Source of the DNA: Opitutus sp. ER46
Lineage (GTDB): Bacteria > Verrucomicrobiota > Verrucomicrobiia > Opitutales > Opitutaceae
NCBI RefSeq assembly: GCF_003054705.1
Contig: NZ_QAYX01000019.1
Coordinates: 248,001 to 312,000, forward strand
DNA length: 64,000 nucleotides
Direction: 5' to 3'
Part shown: positions 25,228-34,704 of the stretch, piece after piece
Layout of the letters: every line of letters begins with the position of its first letter
How positions within the stretch are numbered: position 1 is the stretch's first letter
Notes under the pieces: model-generated
Seen by the model: the letters and a program-made list of their open reading frames with translations, nothing else
Database searches by the model: none
Told to the model about the DNA's origin: nothing
Position numbers and translations under genes: made by a program

Positions 25228-27588
25228 TCAGAACGTGTACCGAAACGTCATCCGGTACATCCGCTCCAGCGGACGAAACATCGCCGTATCGCCCACGGTG
25301 GAGATCACGTCGTCGGCGTTGGTGACGTTGTACACATTCACCTGAACGCTCCAACGGGGCCGCCCGTAGCCCACGAACGCGTCGAACGTATTCGCGCGGT
25401 CGAGATAGAAGGTGTTCGTCGGGTCGCCCGCCGAGCGGCCGTAGTGCTTCCAGCCGCCGCCCACGAACACCCCCGCCAAGGGTCCACGATCGAAGCGGTA
25501 CTTCGCGAACGCCGACCAGGTCGGATCGATCGCCACGCCGCGAAAGCTGTTCCCCGCCTCATTCGTCGAGGTGATGTCGCTGTACGCCAGCAGCAGGTTC
25601 AGGCCCTTCACCGGCTCGTAAGCGAGATCCATCTCCCAACCGTCGGTGTTCTGTGTGCCGGCCGGCACCGTCACCATGCCGCCGCCAAGTTCTGGTGGAT
25701 TCGGCACCGAGATCAGCACGTTTGTGAGCTCCATCTTGAACACCGACGCCGTCGCGACGAGCCGGTTGCCGAGCAGATCGAGCTTCACGCCCACTTCCTG
25801 AATCTCGCCGTCCTGGTTCGGATGCTTCCGGCCGGTCGCATCCGCCGAGTTGATCGGGATGTAAGTCTCGGCGAGCTGCGCGAACACACTCACGCCCGGC
25901 AGCGGCTTGCCGACCAAGCCATACTTGAAGGTCCAGTCGTGGTTCGAAACGGTCCGCTCGCTCGCGGCGTCCTTCACAAACCGCCGCTCCGCGATGCTGC
26001 GCGTCGCGTCAAACGCGGAGCTCGTCGCGCGGACGTTGTCGAAACGCGCCCCCACCACCCCGACGAGTCGCTCGTCCCACAGGCTGATGTTGTCCTGGAA
26101 CCCCGCCGCGAAGCCCTTGCTCTCCGTGTGCCCGTTGAAGGCATTGAACTTCATCGGCATCGTCGCCTTCACCTGCGCCACGCTGAAACCCGCGTAATCG
26201 GGATTCACCATCGAGAACGAGTTCGCCAGCGCGCTCGTGTTCGCCGCGTTGGGCACGTCCCAGAAGTAAAAGGCCCGCTCGCGCGCGCTCTTCGTCAGCT
26301 GGGCGTTCAGGACGAGCTTGTGCTTCAGGAATCCTGTCGCGAAATCGCCCACCAGATCGACGAACGCCCCGCCGCCCGAGTTGAACCCGGCGAAGTCCCG
26401 CACGGTCATCGTGGCCCGCCAATCTGCGACACGTGGATCGTCGGCCCCTATGTACCGGGAGTCGCCGTTCACCACTTTCCCGGCGGCGTTCACGTACGTG
26501 ACGATCGCGCCGTTCGCGGCGATCGGCACGGGCCGCGCCGCCGCGAAGGACGGGCTCTTGTCGCCGCGTCCCTTGCTGTAGCGGCCCACCACTCGGAGGG
26601 TCCACTGGCCGCTCAACGGCCCCGCCCACGTCTGCTCGTAACCCGCCTCCGCCGCTCGGACGTTCGCGATCGAAACATCGTCCTCTGGATACAGGTTCGC
26701 GTCGACCGGCACCGCAAACTTCGGATTGCTCACCACCGGCACCCGCGTCGGTTGCAGCGGATCAAGATAGCCCGTCGCGTACTGCGGCCCCGCCTCGGTA
26801 TCGAGTTCCACCCTCAGGTACTGCAGCCGCGTCCAGACCTTCCCTTGCCGCCCGCGCCCGAAGCGATGCGTGAACGCCAGCAGCAGGTTGGTGAAGTCGT
26901 TCGGCGCATCACCTTTCGCGTAGTAGCGCGTGCCGGTACGCTCCGAGATCACCGCCCGATACGCCGTGTTCTCCGTCAGCGGCCCGGTCGAATCCACCAT
27001 CGCGCGGTAGAACTCGTCGTACGACTGCGCCTGGAGCTCGATCTGGTGCCGGGTTTTGAACCGCGGCCACTTGCTGATCTTATTCACGATGCCGCCCATA
27101 CTCGTCGTGCCGTACAGCGTGCCGGCCGGACCTTTCAGAATCTCCACGCGCTCATAGACCGAGGACTCGTCGTACGGCTGATCCACGCCCTCGATCACCT
27201 CCGGCAGCCCGTCGCGAATCCGCAGTCCCGTGATCGCGAACCCGCGCAGCGAGAACGCCTCCTGCCCGGGCGCGCCGTTGGACACGCGCTGCACGCCCGA
27301 CGCGTACGGCAGCACTTCCAGCGCGTCCACCGCGCCAATGTCCGCGAAGAGCTGTTCGTTGAGGCTGACGACCGACGCCGGGATGTTGCTCATGTCCAGC
27401 GCCACGCGCGAAGCGCCCAGCGAGGTCGTCGCGCCGTAGCCGCGGTCACGCTCGCTGCGAATCAGAAAGGGCGAAAGCACGACCGGCTCCTCCGCCGCAG
27501 TGGGTGTGGGGGAGGTGGGCGCAGTCTGGGCCGACAGCTCCGCCGCGAGGAGCGCAGCGAGCAGGAGGAGGGGACGTTTGGAGGTCAT
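25228..27588 (-). CDS. TonB-dependent receptor (siderophore/glycan receptor type)
   Basis: 786 residues. Signal peptide (KRPLLLLAALLAAELSAQ), then VVLSPFLIRSERDRGYGAT, the plug domain with SNIPASVVSLNEQLFADIGA and SVYERVEILKGPAGTLYGTT (the TonB-receptor plug motif), and a beta-barrel that ends in MTFRYTF. No carboxypeptidase-type N-terminal domain and no SusD partner. This subgroup is annotated in many verrucomicrobia as siderophore-type, but in glycan clusters it probably imports oligosaccharides. The hydrolase immediately downstream may act on its cargo. Confidence 0.9.
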   Translation of the reverse strand: MTSKRPLLLLAALLAAELSAQTAPTSPTPTAAEEPVVLSPFLIRSERDRGYGATTSLGASRVALDMSNIPASVVSLNEQLFADIGAVDALEVLPYASGVQRVSNGAPGQEAFSLRGFAITGLRIRDGLPEVIEGVDQPYDESSVYERVEILKGPAGTLYGTTSMGGIVNKISKWPRFKTRHQIELQAQSYDEFYRAMVDSTGPLTENTAYRAVISERTGTRYYAKGDAPNDFTNLLLAFTHRFGRGRQGKVWTRLQYLRVELDTEAGPQYATGYLDPLQPTRVPVVSNPKFAVPVDANLYPEDDVSIANVRAAEAGYEQTWAGPLSGQWTLRVVGRYSKGRGDKSPSFAAARPVPIAANGAIVTYVNAAGKVVNGDSRYIGADDPRVADWRATMTVRDFAGFNSGGGAFVDLVGDFATGFLKHKLVLNAQLTKSARERAFYFWDVPNAANTSALANSFSMVNPDYAGFSVAQVKATMPMKFNAFNGHTESKGFAAGFQDNISLWDERLVGVVGARFDNVRATSSAFDATRSIAERRFVKDAASERTVSNHDWTFKYGLVGKPLPGVSVFAQLAETYIPINSADATGRKHPNQDGEIQEVGVKLDLLGNRLVATASVFKMELTNVLISVPNPPELGGGMVTVPAGTQNTDGWEMDLAYEPVKGLNLLLAYSDITSTNEAGNSFRGVAIDPTWSAFAKYRFDRGPLAGVFVGGGWKHYGRSAGDPTNTFYLDRANTFDAFVGYGRPRWSVQVNVYNVTNADDVISTVGDTAMFRPLERMYRMTFRYTF

Positions 27589-28112
27589 GATCACGGACTG
27601 GGGTTGTGTCAGTGGGCGCCGCGGACTTCCCGCGAACCGCCGGCACGTTCACGTGCCGGCCCCAGCCAACGCACGTGACCACTTCGGGAAAGGACCGCGT
27701 TCCGGTCCCCCCCGGAGACCGGAAAAATCTTTCTCTTACTCTTCCTCTTCCTCTTTCTCCCCCCCTCCGTCCCAGTCCGTCCCCGTGGCCTCCCCGCTCA
27801 AAACGGAGAGAAAGAGAAAGAGGAAGAGTAAGAGAAAGACACTTCGCCCCGCCAGCGGTCCCTCGGTTTTCCTCCCCCGGCGTCAGCCTTCCCGCCCTTC
27901 AGCCCTTCCGCCCTTCAGCCTTTCAGTCCTTCCGCCGCGGCGTCCGGTGGTCCCTCCCAGATACCAGCACATCTCTCTTCCACGACCCAGACCAGCGGCC
28001 TTACGCACTCTCTTCCCCGCCCCGCCCTACACCGCTCCCACCTCGCGGCCTCAGCTTCAGCCCTTAAGCTCCTCAGTTTTTCAGTCATTTCCCCACCAGC
28101 CCCTTTCCGACC
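27589..28112. other. Intergenic region with a long CT/GA inverted repeat
   Basis: 524 bp between divergent genes. It carries the receptor's promoter on the left, a long inverted repeat at 27729-27841, and several CCTTCCGCCCTTCAGCC units at 27890-27935 and 28050-28090 that form the leader of the sialidase-fold gene. No credible gene. Confidence 0.6.
27729..27841. repeat. Long inverted repeat made of CT-rich elements
   Basis: A CT tract (TCTTTCTCTTACTCTTCCTC...) at 27729-27760 pairs with a GA tract (GAGGAAGAGTAAGAGAAAGA) ending at 27841; the arms are about 30 bp and the loop about 50 bp. The arms are copies, in opposite orientation, of the CT-rich element found at 22979 and 41568. Confidence 0.85.
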
Positions 28113-29648
28113 ATGCGTCTTGGCTCTTCGTTGCCCTCTTTTCTCCTTCGCCGCTGGCCGCCCCTCGCGGTCGCCGTCTGCCTCGCCCCCATCGCTCTGC
28201 TGGCCGCCCCGGAGTGCACCAAAACCGTCCTCTGGGACCGCAAGGATAAGGGCTACACGTCCCACTTCGTGTACGGCATCGGCGTAACCTGGGATGATAC
28301 GATCCTCGTCGGCTGCGAGGCGCGCGTCGCCGGCGCCGATGCCGGTGAGAAGGATCTTCTCCTCAAGCGCAGCACGGACCACGGTCGCACCTGGTCCGAT
28401 GACGTCGTCATCGAGGGTCGCGACGACCACCACAGCTGGAGCAACCCCACCTTCGTCACCGACGGGCTCACCACGTATCTGTTCTACGCGTACACGGTGA
28501 ACACCGATATCGGGCGCGTGTACTACCGCACCACGACCGACAACGGGCTCACGTGGAGCGAGCGGACCGAAATCACCTCGCTCTGGGACGGCAACCCGCA
28601 CGGTTGGACGCAGCACTCGAGCATCGGCCACGGGATCAAGAAGCTGAAGCCACCTCACCGGGGCATGGTGCTGATCGGTTTTCATCACCGTGGCCAAGTC
28701 GCGTTGCCGCCCACGAAGCGCGGCTACGGCAACGACGTCCTTCGCCTCACCCCCAATGGCTGGGAAATCGCCGGCGAGCCTCCGATCGTTCCCGGCCGCG
28801 GCACCAACGAGGCCCGGCTCGCCGAACGCGTCGACGGCTCGCTCTACCTGATGGCGCGTCAGGCGGCCGGCAATAACCAGCTCCGCGCGCGCACCGAGGG
28901 CACGCCTTCCGGCAGTCGCTGGTCCGCGTGGGTCACGCAGGAGGACCTCCGCGGCACGGTCTGCGATGGCGGGCTGCTGCGCTTCAGCGATACGTGCCAC
29001 CTCTATTCCTTCCCTTCCAGCGACGCCAAATCGGCCCAGCAGCGGCAGGATCTCGCCATCGCCGTGAGTCGTGACGGCGGCCGCACTTGGGGCGCGCCCA
29101 AGCTCCTGCAGCGCGGGCAAGCCACCTACTCCGACCTGACCCGCGACTCCGAGGGCAACATCTACTGCATCTACGGCGCCGACGGCTCGGACTTCATGGG
29201 CGACCGCGTGTACCTTGCCCGCTTCAATGTCGAGTGGGCCACCGGCGCCGCCGCGCCGACCATCGTCATCGATGACGGTGATGCCGGTTTTCGAACCTCC
29301 GGCGAGTGGCGTGAGGTCGCCGGCGCGCCCGGCGCGTATGGCCGCCACCATCATGAGGCCACCGCCGCCACCGCCGAGGCGACGTGGTCGGCCACAAATC
29401 TGAGCGGCGGCAACTATGAGGTATTCCTCCGCTGGCCCGCCGTGGCGGACGCCGCTGAGGCCACCGTCGACATCCGCGTCGGCCGCGAAGTCCGCCACAG
29501 CGAGTCCATTCGCCTCGTGAAGGAGACCGCCACGTGGCGCTACCTCGCAACCGTGCCGGTCGAGGCCAACGGGACCCTTGAGATCGTCCTCCGCCGCGCG
29601 GAATCCGGCCCTCTCATCGCCGACGCGGTCATGCTCCAGCGTCAGTAG
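28113..29648 (+). CDS. Sialidase-superfamily beta-propeller protein with golvesin-like C-terminal domain, secreted
   Basis: 511 residues with a signal peptide (core AVAVCLAPIALLAA). Three Asp boxes are visible: STDHGRTW (87-94), TTDNGLTW (141-148) and SRDGGRTW (319-326). These mark the six-bladed sialidase/BNR propeller. I do not see the FRIP motif of true sialidases, so the substrate may not be sialic acid. From about 385, VIDDGDAGFRTSGEW begins a golvesin/Xly-type carbohydrate-binding-like beta domain. It is divergent from the TonB receptor. Its neighbours point to a role in extracellular or periplasmic glycan cleavage. Confidence 0.82.
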   Translation: MRLGSSLPSFLLRRWPPLAVAVCLAPIALLAAPECTKTVLWDRKDKGYTSHFVYGIGVTWDDTILVGCEARVAGADAGEKDLLLKRSTDHGRTWSDDVVIEGRDDHHSWSNPTFVTDGLTTYLFYAYTVNTDIGRVYYRTTTDNGLTWSERTEITSLWDGNPHGWTQHSSIGHGIKKLKPPHRGMVLIGFHHRGQVALPPTKRGYGNDVLRLTPNGWEIAGEPPIVPGRGTNEARLAERVDGSLYLMARQAAGNNQLRARTEGTPSGSRWSAWVTQEDLRGTVCDGGLLRFSDTCHLYSFPSSDAKSAQQRQDLAIAVSRDGGRTWGAPKLLQRGQATYSDLTRDSEGNIYCIYGADGSDFMGDRVYLARFNVEWATGAAAPTIVIDDGDAGFRTSGEWREVAGAPGAYGRHHHEATAATAEATWSATNLSGGNYEVFLRWPAVADAAEATVDIRVGREVRHSESIRLVKETATWRYLATVPVEANGTLEIVLRRAESGPLIADAVMLQRQ

Positions 29649-29761
29649 GCTAAGGCCTCGAACTGGAGCCAGCCGCCGCAAAGCCGTCTCGTCCGTCGGC
29701 TCGGTCCGTTCGTTGCTCGGCGCCCCTTCCCGCTGCCCTCATCGCCGGCCTCGTCTCCGGA

Positions 29762-30886
29762 TCACTTTCCTACGAGACGCAGTTCGAAAACGCGCTGCGT
29801 TCGCCGACCGGGCGAGTACTCGCCACCGGCGATCACCCATCCTGTCGGGATCTCCGCTACGCTGGCTCCCACCACGCCGAGCGGCATCTCGCCCGCCCGC
29901 GTCCAGCGGTCGGTGCCGCTGTCGTACGCCAGGATCTCACTCGGCAACCGGTACCGCTCCCCCAGTTCTTTGATGCGTTCGAAATCGTGTCCGTCCGATC
30001 CCCCCAGGAGCAGGAATCGGTCCGGTGTCATTGGCACCACCGCGCCGAGCACGGCACCGCGCGGAAGCACCGTCGCCCGCGTCCATGCGTCTTCGTCCGG
30101 ATCATACTGATACACGTCCCGCAGGTAGTCCGCCTGCTTTCGGGCCGGACCGGCGATGCCACCGCCGAGGACGAGCCGTTCGCCAAGCGGCGTCGTCACC
30201 GCCGCCAGGAAGCAACCGTGCCGTGGCAAGCCCGGCCAGCCGGTGCGCGACTCCCACACCACAGCCGGGTCAACGAGCGCATTCGCCAGATTCAACCGCC
30301 AAAGCGTCGCCAGGGTGCCATGCGCCGATTCGCCCCCCGCCACGTAGATCCAACCCCGCGCCAGCACCGCAGCCGCGTTCGCCACCGCGACCCGCAGCCG
30401 GGGCAACACGCGCACCGCGCACCGTCCCTCTGCCGGGTTCCACGTCAGCAGCCGGACGTCGGCGATCGGCGTCGTGCCGTTGTGCCCCCCGAGGCAGACC
30501 ACGCCCGCCTCGGTCTGCACCGTCGCGCCTTCACCTGCCGCCACCGGCAGCAGGTCGCTCACGTAGCTCCATTGATCAGCGCCGCCGACGGGACGCACGA
30601 ACCCGCTGCGGTAAAAGGTCTTCATTCCCCCTGCACGGGGTGCGACGGGGAAATTGGACCCGCCCGCCAACACCAACTGCCCGCCCGTCACGCCCGCATA
30701 CATGCCTTTGCGCCCCACCGGGTCGGGCAAGGGCGCCATCTCCCGCCAGGTCAGATGAGGCACCAGAAGCTCGGGCGACGAGGAGAACGTAGACGGCAGC
30801 ATAAAGAGGAAGAGCACCATGGCCAGACCGCCGCCGGCGACTCGCGCGGCGCGAAGAGGGCAGCCTGACGCCGAAAACGAAGTCAC
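29762..30886 (-). CDS. Kelch-repeat protein, NanM-like (N-acetylneuraminate epimerase / cyclically permuted mutarotase type)
   Basis: 374 residues. A signal sequence (hydrophobic GGGLAMVLFLFMLPSTFSS) precedes kelch blades such as GKQ-type GMYAGVTGGQLVLAGGSNFP, VVCLGGHNGTTP, WIYVAGGESAHGT, ERLVLGGGIAGPARK, FLLLGGSDGHDF and GWVIAGGEYSPGRR. GGSNFP and the blade order match NanM/mutarotase proteins, which invert the anomeric or epimeric form of a sugar acid in the periplasm. I chose the GTG at 30886 since it provides a basic n-region; ATG 30820 and TTG 30925 are alternatives. It follows the FAD oxidoreductase in an operon. Confidence 0.8.
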   Translation of the reverse strand: MTSFSASGCPLRAARVAGGGLAMVLFLFMLPSTFSSSPELLVPHLTWREMAPLPDPVGRKGMYAGVTGGQLVLAGGSNFPVAPRAGGMKTFYRSGFVRPVGGADQWSYVSDLLPVAAGEGATVQTEAGVVCLGGHNGTTPIADVRLLTWNPAEGRCAVRVLPRLRVAVANAAAVLARGWIYVAGGESAHGTLATLWRLNLANALVDPAVVWESRTGWPGLPRHGCFLAAVTTPLGERLVLGGGIAGPARKQADYLRDVYQYDPDEDAWTRATVLPRGAVLGAVVPMTPDRFLLLGGSDGHDFERIKELGERYRLPSEILAYDSGTDRWTRAGEMPLGVVGASVAEIPTGWVIAGGEYSPGRRTQRVFELRLVGK

Positions 30887-30928
30887 GGCATCAGGCCGGC
30901 ACGGACGCCTGCCCCGCGTTTCCAATCC

Positions 30929-32554
30929 TCATCGCGCATGCGCATGCGGATCGCCGTCGTCGAGATTCACGTCCTCAGGCCACACCAGTTCCACGCCCCG
31001 CGCCTCAAGGTGGACCTGGAACGCCCGCGTGCGTTCGGCATCAGCCTGCACCGCTCTCGGAGTCAGCCCCCGCTCCAGGCAGTACGCGCAAAGCGCCCCC
31101 GCCGCCTCGCCGATGTTCCACTCCACCGGGTGCAGCCGATAGCAGCCGTTGGTGAGGTGCGTGGTGCCAATATTCTTCGCCGCCGGCAGCACGTTATCCA
31201 CCCGCACCGGAATCAACGCCCCCAGCGGGATCCGGAACGGCAGCGAGGGCACGTCGATGTAGTTGTCGCCGCCGGTCGATGGGTGCAGGTCGATGCGATA
31301 GTAACCGATGCCCACCGAGTCCGGGTATCGCTCCGCCAGTGTCTCGCCGGGCCGAAAACGGGCCGACACGTCCTGCTCCACAATCGTCTTCACGGCACGA
31401 ATGCGCCGCGCCTCGCGAATATACGGCGCCATCGCCAGCCCATCATCAGTCCCGAGCAGGTCCGGCCGCAACCGCAACCCCGGCCAACCCGCGCCGCCAT
31501 CCGGACGCGGAGCCTCCGTTTGCAGCCAGCGCACCATCGAAAGACTCAGTTGCTTCGCATCCCAAATCCGCGCCGCCCGGGTGGCGTCGTCGACGCTGAG
31601 TAGGTCGCCTTCGAGATAGTCGATCATCGGCCAGTTCACCAGGCACACGTCGCTCGCGTACGCCCCGGCCTCGAACTGCGCGCGGTCGATGATGCGCCGA
31701 AACGCCCAGAGTCCCGAGAACAGCCCCGGCTTCTCCTGATGCGGGTCAAAGTTGTACCGCATCAGCTGCATCGTCCTCGGGTTCAGTCCCGCCCAACCGA
31801 GCAGCGGCCCCGGCCACGCCGGTGACAGCCGCGGCACATACGTCCGCCAGAAATCATAGCGTTCCGGCGCCGGGATGACGTGGTCCTCGCCGCGATGCTC
31901 CTCGAGCACGAAGCACATCGAGAACGCCTGGACGTTGCGCGGGGCCGCCTCCTCCGGCGCGCTTGGCTCTCCCGTCTGCGCACGCGCCTCGGCACCCGTG
32001 ACGTACTCCACCTGCGCCAGCGGCAGCAGGTCGCCATTCTCCGTCGCATCCAGAAAATAGGGTGCCCGCACCACGGTCTCCCGACCGCTGCGTCCCGCCC
32101 GCAACACCACCGCTTCGATCCGGTCGGCACCGGCGCCGCGCACGGCGATCGGCCGGTGGTGACGCAGCACCCGCACGCGCCCGCTGGAGACATGCGGCGC
32201 CAGCATCGCCTCCAGCACCGCCAGCGCGACCCGCGGCTCATGGCACAGCGGAGAAACCCAACCGTTGCCCGGATTGAGCCGCGGATTTTCCCGGGCCTCC
32301 GGCGTCAGTGGGTAGTGCTCCCGATAGTACGCCCGCACGCCTTCCCGGAACCGCCGGTAATTGCGCGTGCAGCCAAAGCGCTCAATCCAGCCGTGCTCAT
32401 CCGGCGGCACCGCCTGCGAAGTGAACTGGCCGCCAATCCACGCCGTCTCCTCGGTGAGGACCACGGTGCGCCCGGCCTCGGCCACCGCAAGCGCGGCGGC
32501 GCAGCCGCCCACGCCTCCGCCAATCACCGCCACATCCGCCGTCAGGGTTTCCAT
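30929..32554 (-). CDS. FAD-dependent oxidoreductase (glucose-inhibited/PF12831 type)
   Basis: 541 residues. N-terminal FAD Rossmann motif DVAVIGGGVGGCAAALAVAE, then WIGGQFTSQAVPPDE, a segment typical of PF12831 FAD proteins, FLDATENGDLLPLAQVEYV, and a C-terminal FAD-contact segment (NVLPAAKNIGTTHLTNGCYR, HPVEWNIGEAAGAL). No signal peptide. Family members oxidise sugars, sugar acids or related polyols, usually without a proven substrate. Its gene lies between a NanM-like protein and a keto-acid aldolase, so it may oxidise a sugar acid in the same pathway. Confidence 0.85.
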   Translation of the reverse strand: METLTADVAVIGGGVGGCAAALAVAEAGRTVVLTEETAWIGGQFTSQAVPPDEHGWIERFGCTRNYRRFREGVRAYYREHYPLTPEARENPRLNPGNGWVSPLCHEPRVALAVLEAMLAPHVSSGRVRVLRHHRPIAVRGAGADRIEAVVLRAGRSGRETVVRAPYFLDATENGDLLPLAQVEYVTGAEARAQTGEPSAPEEAAPRNVQAFSMCFVLEEHRGEDHVIPAPERYDFWRTYVPRLSPAWPGPLLGWAGLNPRTMQLMRYNFDPHQEKPGLFSGLWAFRRIIDRAQFEAGAYASDVCLVNWPMIDYLEGDLLSVDDATRAARIWDAKQLSLSMVRWLQTEAPRPDGGAGWPGLRLRPDLLGTDDGLAMAPYIREARRIRAVKTIVEQDVSARFRPGETLAERYPDSVGIGYYRIDLHPSTGGDNYIDVPSLPFRIPLGALIPVRVDNVLPAAKNIGTTHLTNGCYRLHPVEWNIGEAAGALCAYCLERGLTPRAVQADAERTRAFQVHLEARGVELVWPEDVNLDDGDPHAHAR

Positions 32555-32572
32555 CGTCGCGACTCCGTTCGC

Positions 32573-33436
32573 TCAGTAGCCCAGCCGCGCGCCGCCAGGT
32601 GCGGGCGGCGGGGTCGTCGAGACCGCCGGCACGCCGCCGAAGGTCTTCGCCAGTTCGCGGATGCCGTACTGCATGACCTTGATGTCGCCGCCGGGCGAAA
32701 TCAGCCGCGCGCCCAGTCCGCGCACGCGCTCCCACATCGCCGGACCCACCGCCACCGTTCCCCACCACTTGCCGGCTGCCGCCGCCGCCTCAGCGACTCT
32801 GGCCATGCCGGCGCGCACCAGCTCGTGGTCGATCTGCCCCGGCCGCCCAACCGCCACCGAATAGTCGCCGGGGCCGAAGAAAAGCCCATCCACGCCAGGC
32901 ACCGCCGCGATCGCCGCCGCCTCCGCCACCGCGGCCTCGGTCTCGATCTGGCAGATGATCATCGTCTGCGTGTTCTGGTGCCGGATGTACTCCAGCGCCG
33001 GCAGCGTCGCGTACGCCCCATCGATGTTGCCGCCGTTCCAGCCGCGTGCGCCAGTCACCTCTCCCGGAGCGGGATTCGGGTTGTTGAACTTCGCCCACTG
33101 CACGATTTGTCGCGCCTCCTCCGCGCTGTTCACCATCGAGCACATGATCCCGCCCACGCCTGTCTCCAGGATCCGCATCACGGTCTGGTAGTCCGCCGCC
33201 TTGAAGCGCGCGATCATCGTCACGGGAAATGCCCGCGCCACGAGGTTCAACACCGCCACGTCCTGCGTGCTCAGGTCGAAGTGCTCGAGATCGAGCCAGA
33301 TGGCGTCGAAGACGCCGGAGCGGCAGATGAAATCGATGTGCCGTGGCGTGGCGAAGTTGCCGGTCACATACAGCTTCACCGGCTCGTTGGCCCGCAGCTT
33401 GGCCAGCGCGTGGTTCTGAGGCGAAAGGGCGGTCAT
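32573..33436 (-). CDS. HpcH/HpaI-type aldolase (2-keto-3-deoxy sugar acid class)
   Basis: 287 residues. Key sites of class II HpcH/HpaI aldolases are visible: FDAIWLDLEHFDLS (His general base), MIARFKAADYQ (substrate Arg), ICQIETEAAVAEA (metal Glu) and GLFFGPGDYSVAVG (metal Asp). The enzyme would cleave a 2-keto-3-deoxy acid into pyruvate and an aldehyde. The ATG at 33436 gives a family-like N-terminus; the longer frame to 33586 overlaps the divergent regulator's promoter region. The FAD enzyme begins 18 bp downstream. It is divergent from the GntR regulator, its likely controller. Confidence 0.88.
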   Translation of the reverse strand: MTALSPQNHALAKLRANEPVKLYVTGNFATPRHIDFICRSGVFDAIWLDLEHFDLSTQDVAVLNLVARAFPVTMIARFKAADYQTVMRILETGVGGIMCSMVNSAEEARQIVQWAKFNNPNPAPGEVTGARGWNGGNIDGAYATLPALEYIRHQNTQTMIICQIETEAAVAEAAAIAAVPGVDGLFFGPGDYSVAVGRPGQIDHELVRAGMARVAEAAAAAGKWWGTVAVGPAMWERVRGLGARLISPGGDIKVMQYGIRELAKTFGGVPAVSTTPPPAPGGARLGY

Positions 33437-33615
33437 GGGCAGTGCTCCCGCGGCCCGCGCGTTCCCACCAACGGGGTGGATTCGCGAAGCCGTCAGCGCA
33501 GCGCCGCGACGAAACGGCCGGCCGGTCCCCGGGCCAATGCTCGCCTCCTGGTCCCCGGAGGTGACCACTCGATCCGGCGTTGCCAAATCCCGCTCCGGCG
33601 CGAGGCTCCGCCGCC

Positions 33616-34704
33616 GTGCCCGCGTTCCAATCCATTGCCATGCAGGTCGCCGACGTGCTCCGCGGCGAGATCGAGGCCGGGACCTGGGGGCGTTCCCTCC
33701 CCGGCGAGCGCCAGCTCGCCGAGCGGCTCAACGTGAGTCGCAAGACGATCCGACGTGCACTGGCCTTGCTCCGCAGCGCGGGGCTCGTGCACACCGCGCG
33801 CAGCCGTGCCAGCACCCTCGCCCAGCCGGACCGGGCCGCCCCGCGCCCGCCCGCGCCCAAAGTCGCGCTGCTGCTGCCCGAGCCGCTCGAGGGCGCGCGC
33901 CCATTTACCGTCCTCTGGGTCAACCACCTCATGGCCCTCCTGCATGAGAGCGGCACGCCCCTCGAGGTGATCGTCGGGTCGAAATTCTTCGGTTCCCGCG
34001 CCGGGCGCTCCCTTCGCCGCCTCGTCGACTCCCACCCCGCCCGCTGCTGGATCCTCGCCCGGTCCCACCGCACCCTCCAGCAATGGTTCGAACAGAACCG
34101 CGTGCCCGCTGTCGTGGCCGGCTCCGCCCACGCCGGCATCGCGCTGCCGAGCGTCGACATCGACCACCACGCCCTCTGCCGCCACGCCGCCCTCACCTTC
34201 CTGCGCCAGGGCCACCGCCGGCTCGCCCTGTTCCTCGAACAGGCCGGCCATGCGGGTGACGACAACAGCGAGCGCGGTTTCCGCGAGGGCGTCGCCACCT
34301 CTGCCGATGCCGCCGCCCCGCTGATCTGCCGGCCCGCCAAGGGTCCCGCCGCCGTCATGCGGGAACTCCGCCGGCTCCAGGCGCTGCCCACGCCGCCCAC
34401 CGGGTTCCTGCTCTCCAACTCCTTCTCCTATCTCACCGTGCTGAGCGCCCTCGCCCAGCAGGGTCGCCGGGTGCCGCACGAGGTCTCGCTCATCTCCCGC
34501 GACGAAGAGCCGTTTCTTTCCCACCTCCATCCGGTCCCGACGCGCTACGCTATCCGCCCGGTCAAGTTCGCCGCCGCGCTGCACCAGGCAATCAAACGCA
34601 TCCAGAGTCAGGGCCACGCCGAACGCTTCGAGGTGCGAATCATGCCCGACTTCGTGCGCGGCGCTTCCGTCGGTCCGCCCGCCTCGCCATCCGTGACGAG
34701 CTAA
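33616..34704 (+). CDS. GntR-type HTH regulator with LacI-like sugar-binding domain
   Basis: 362 residues. The GntR winged helix is seen in PAFQSIAMQVADVLRGEIEA and LPGERQLAERLNVSRKTIRR. From about residue 80 a periplasmic-binding-protein-like sensor follows (KVALLLPEPLEGARP, SVDIDHHALCRHAALTFLRQ, GHRRLALFLEQ), as in AraR/LacI hybrid regulators. The ligand is likely a sugar or sugar acid. The start is GTG at 33616, with a TTG at 33580 as alternative. It faces the aldolase and oxidoreductase genes across a 179-bp shared promoter region. Its 3' end overlaps the convergent esterase by 4 bp. Confidence 0.87.
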   Translation: MPAFQSIAMQVADVLRGEIEAGTWGRSLPGERQLAERLNVSRKTIRRALALLRSAGLVHTARSRASTLAQPDRAAPRPPAPKVALLLPEPLEGARPFTVLWVNHLMALLHESGTPLEVIVGSKFFGSRAGRSLRRLVDSHPARCWILARSHRTLQQWFEQNRVPAVVAGSAHAGIALPSVDIDHHALCRHAALTFLRQGHRRLALFLEQAGHAGDDNSERGFREGVATSADAAAPLICRPAKGPAAVMRELRRLQALPTPPTGFLLSNSFSYLTVLSALAQQGRRVPHEVSLISRDEEPFLSHLHPVPTRYAIRPVKFAAALHQAIKRIQSQGHAERFEVRIMPDFVRGASVGPPASPSVTS

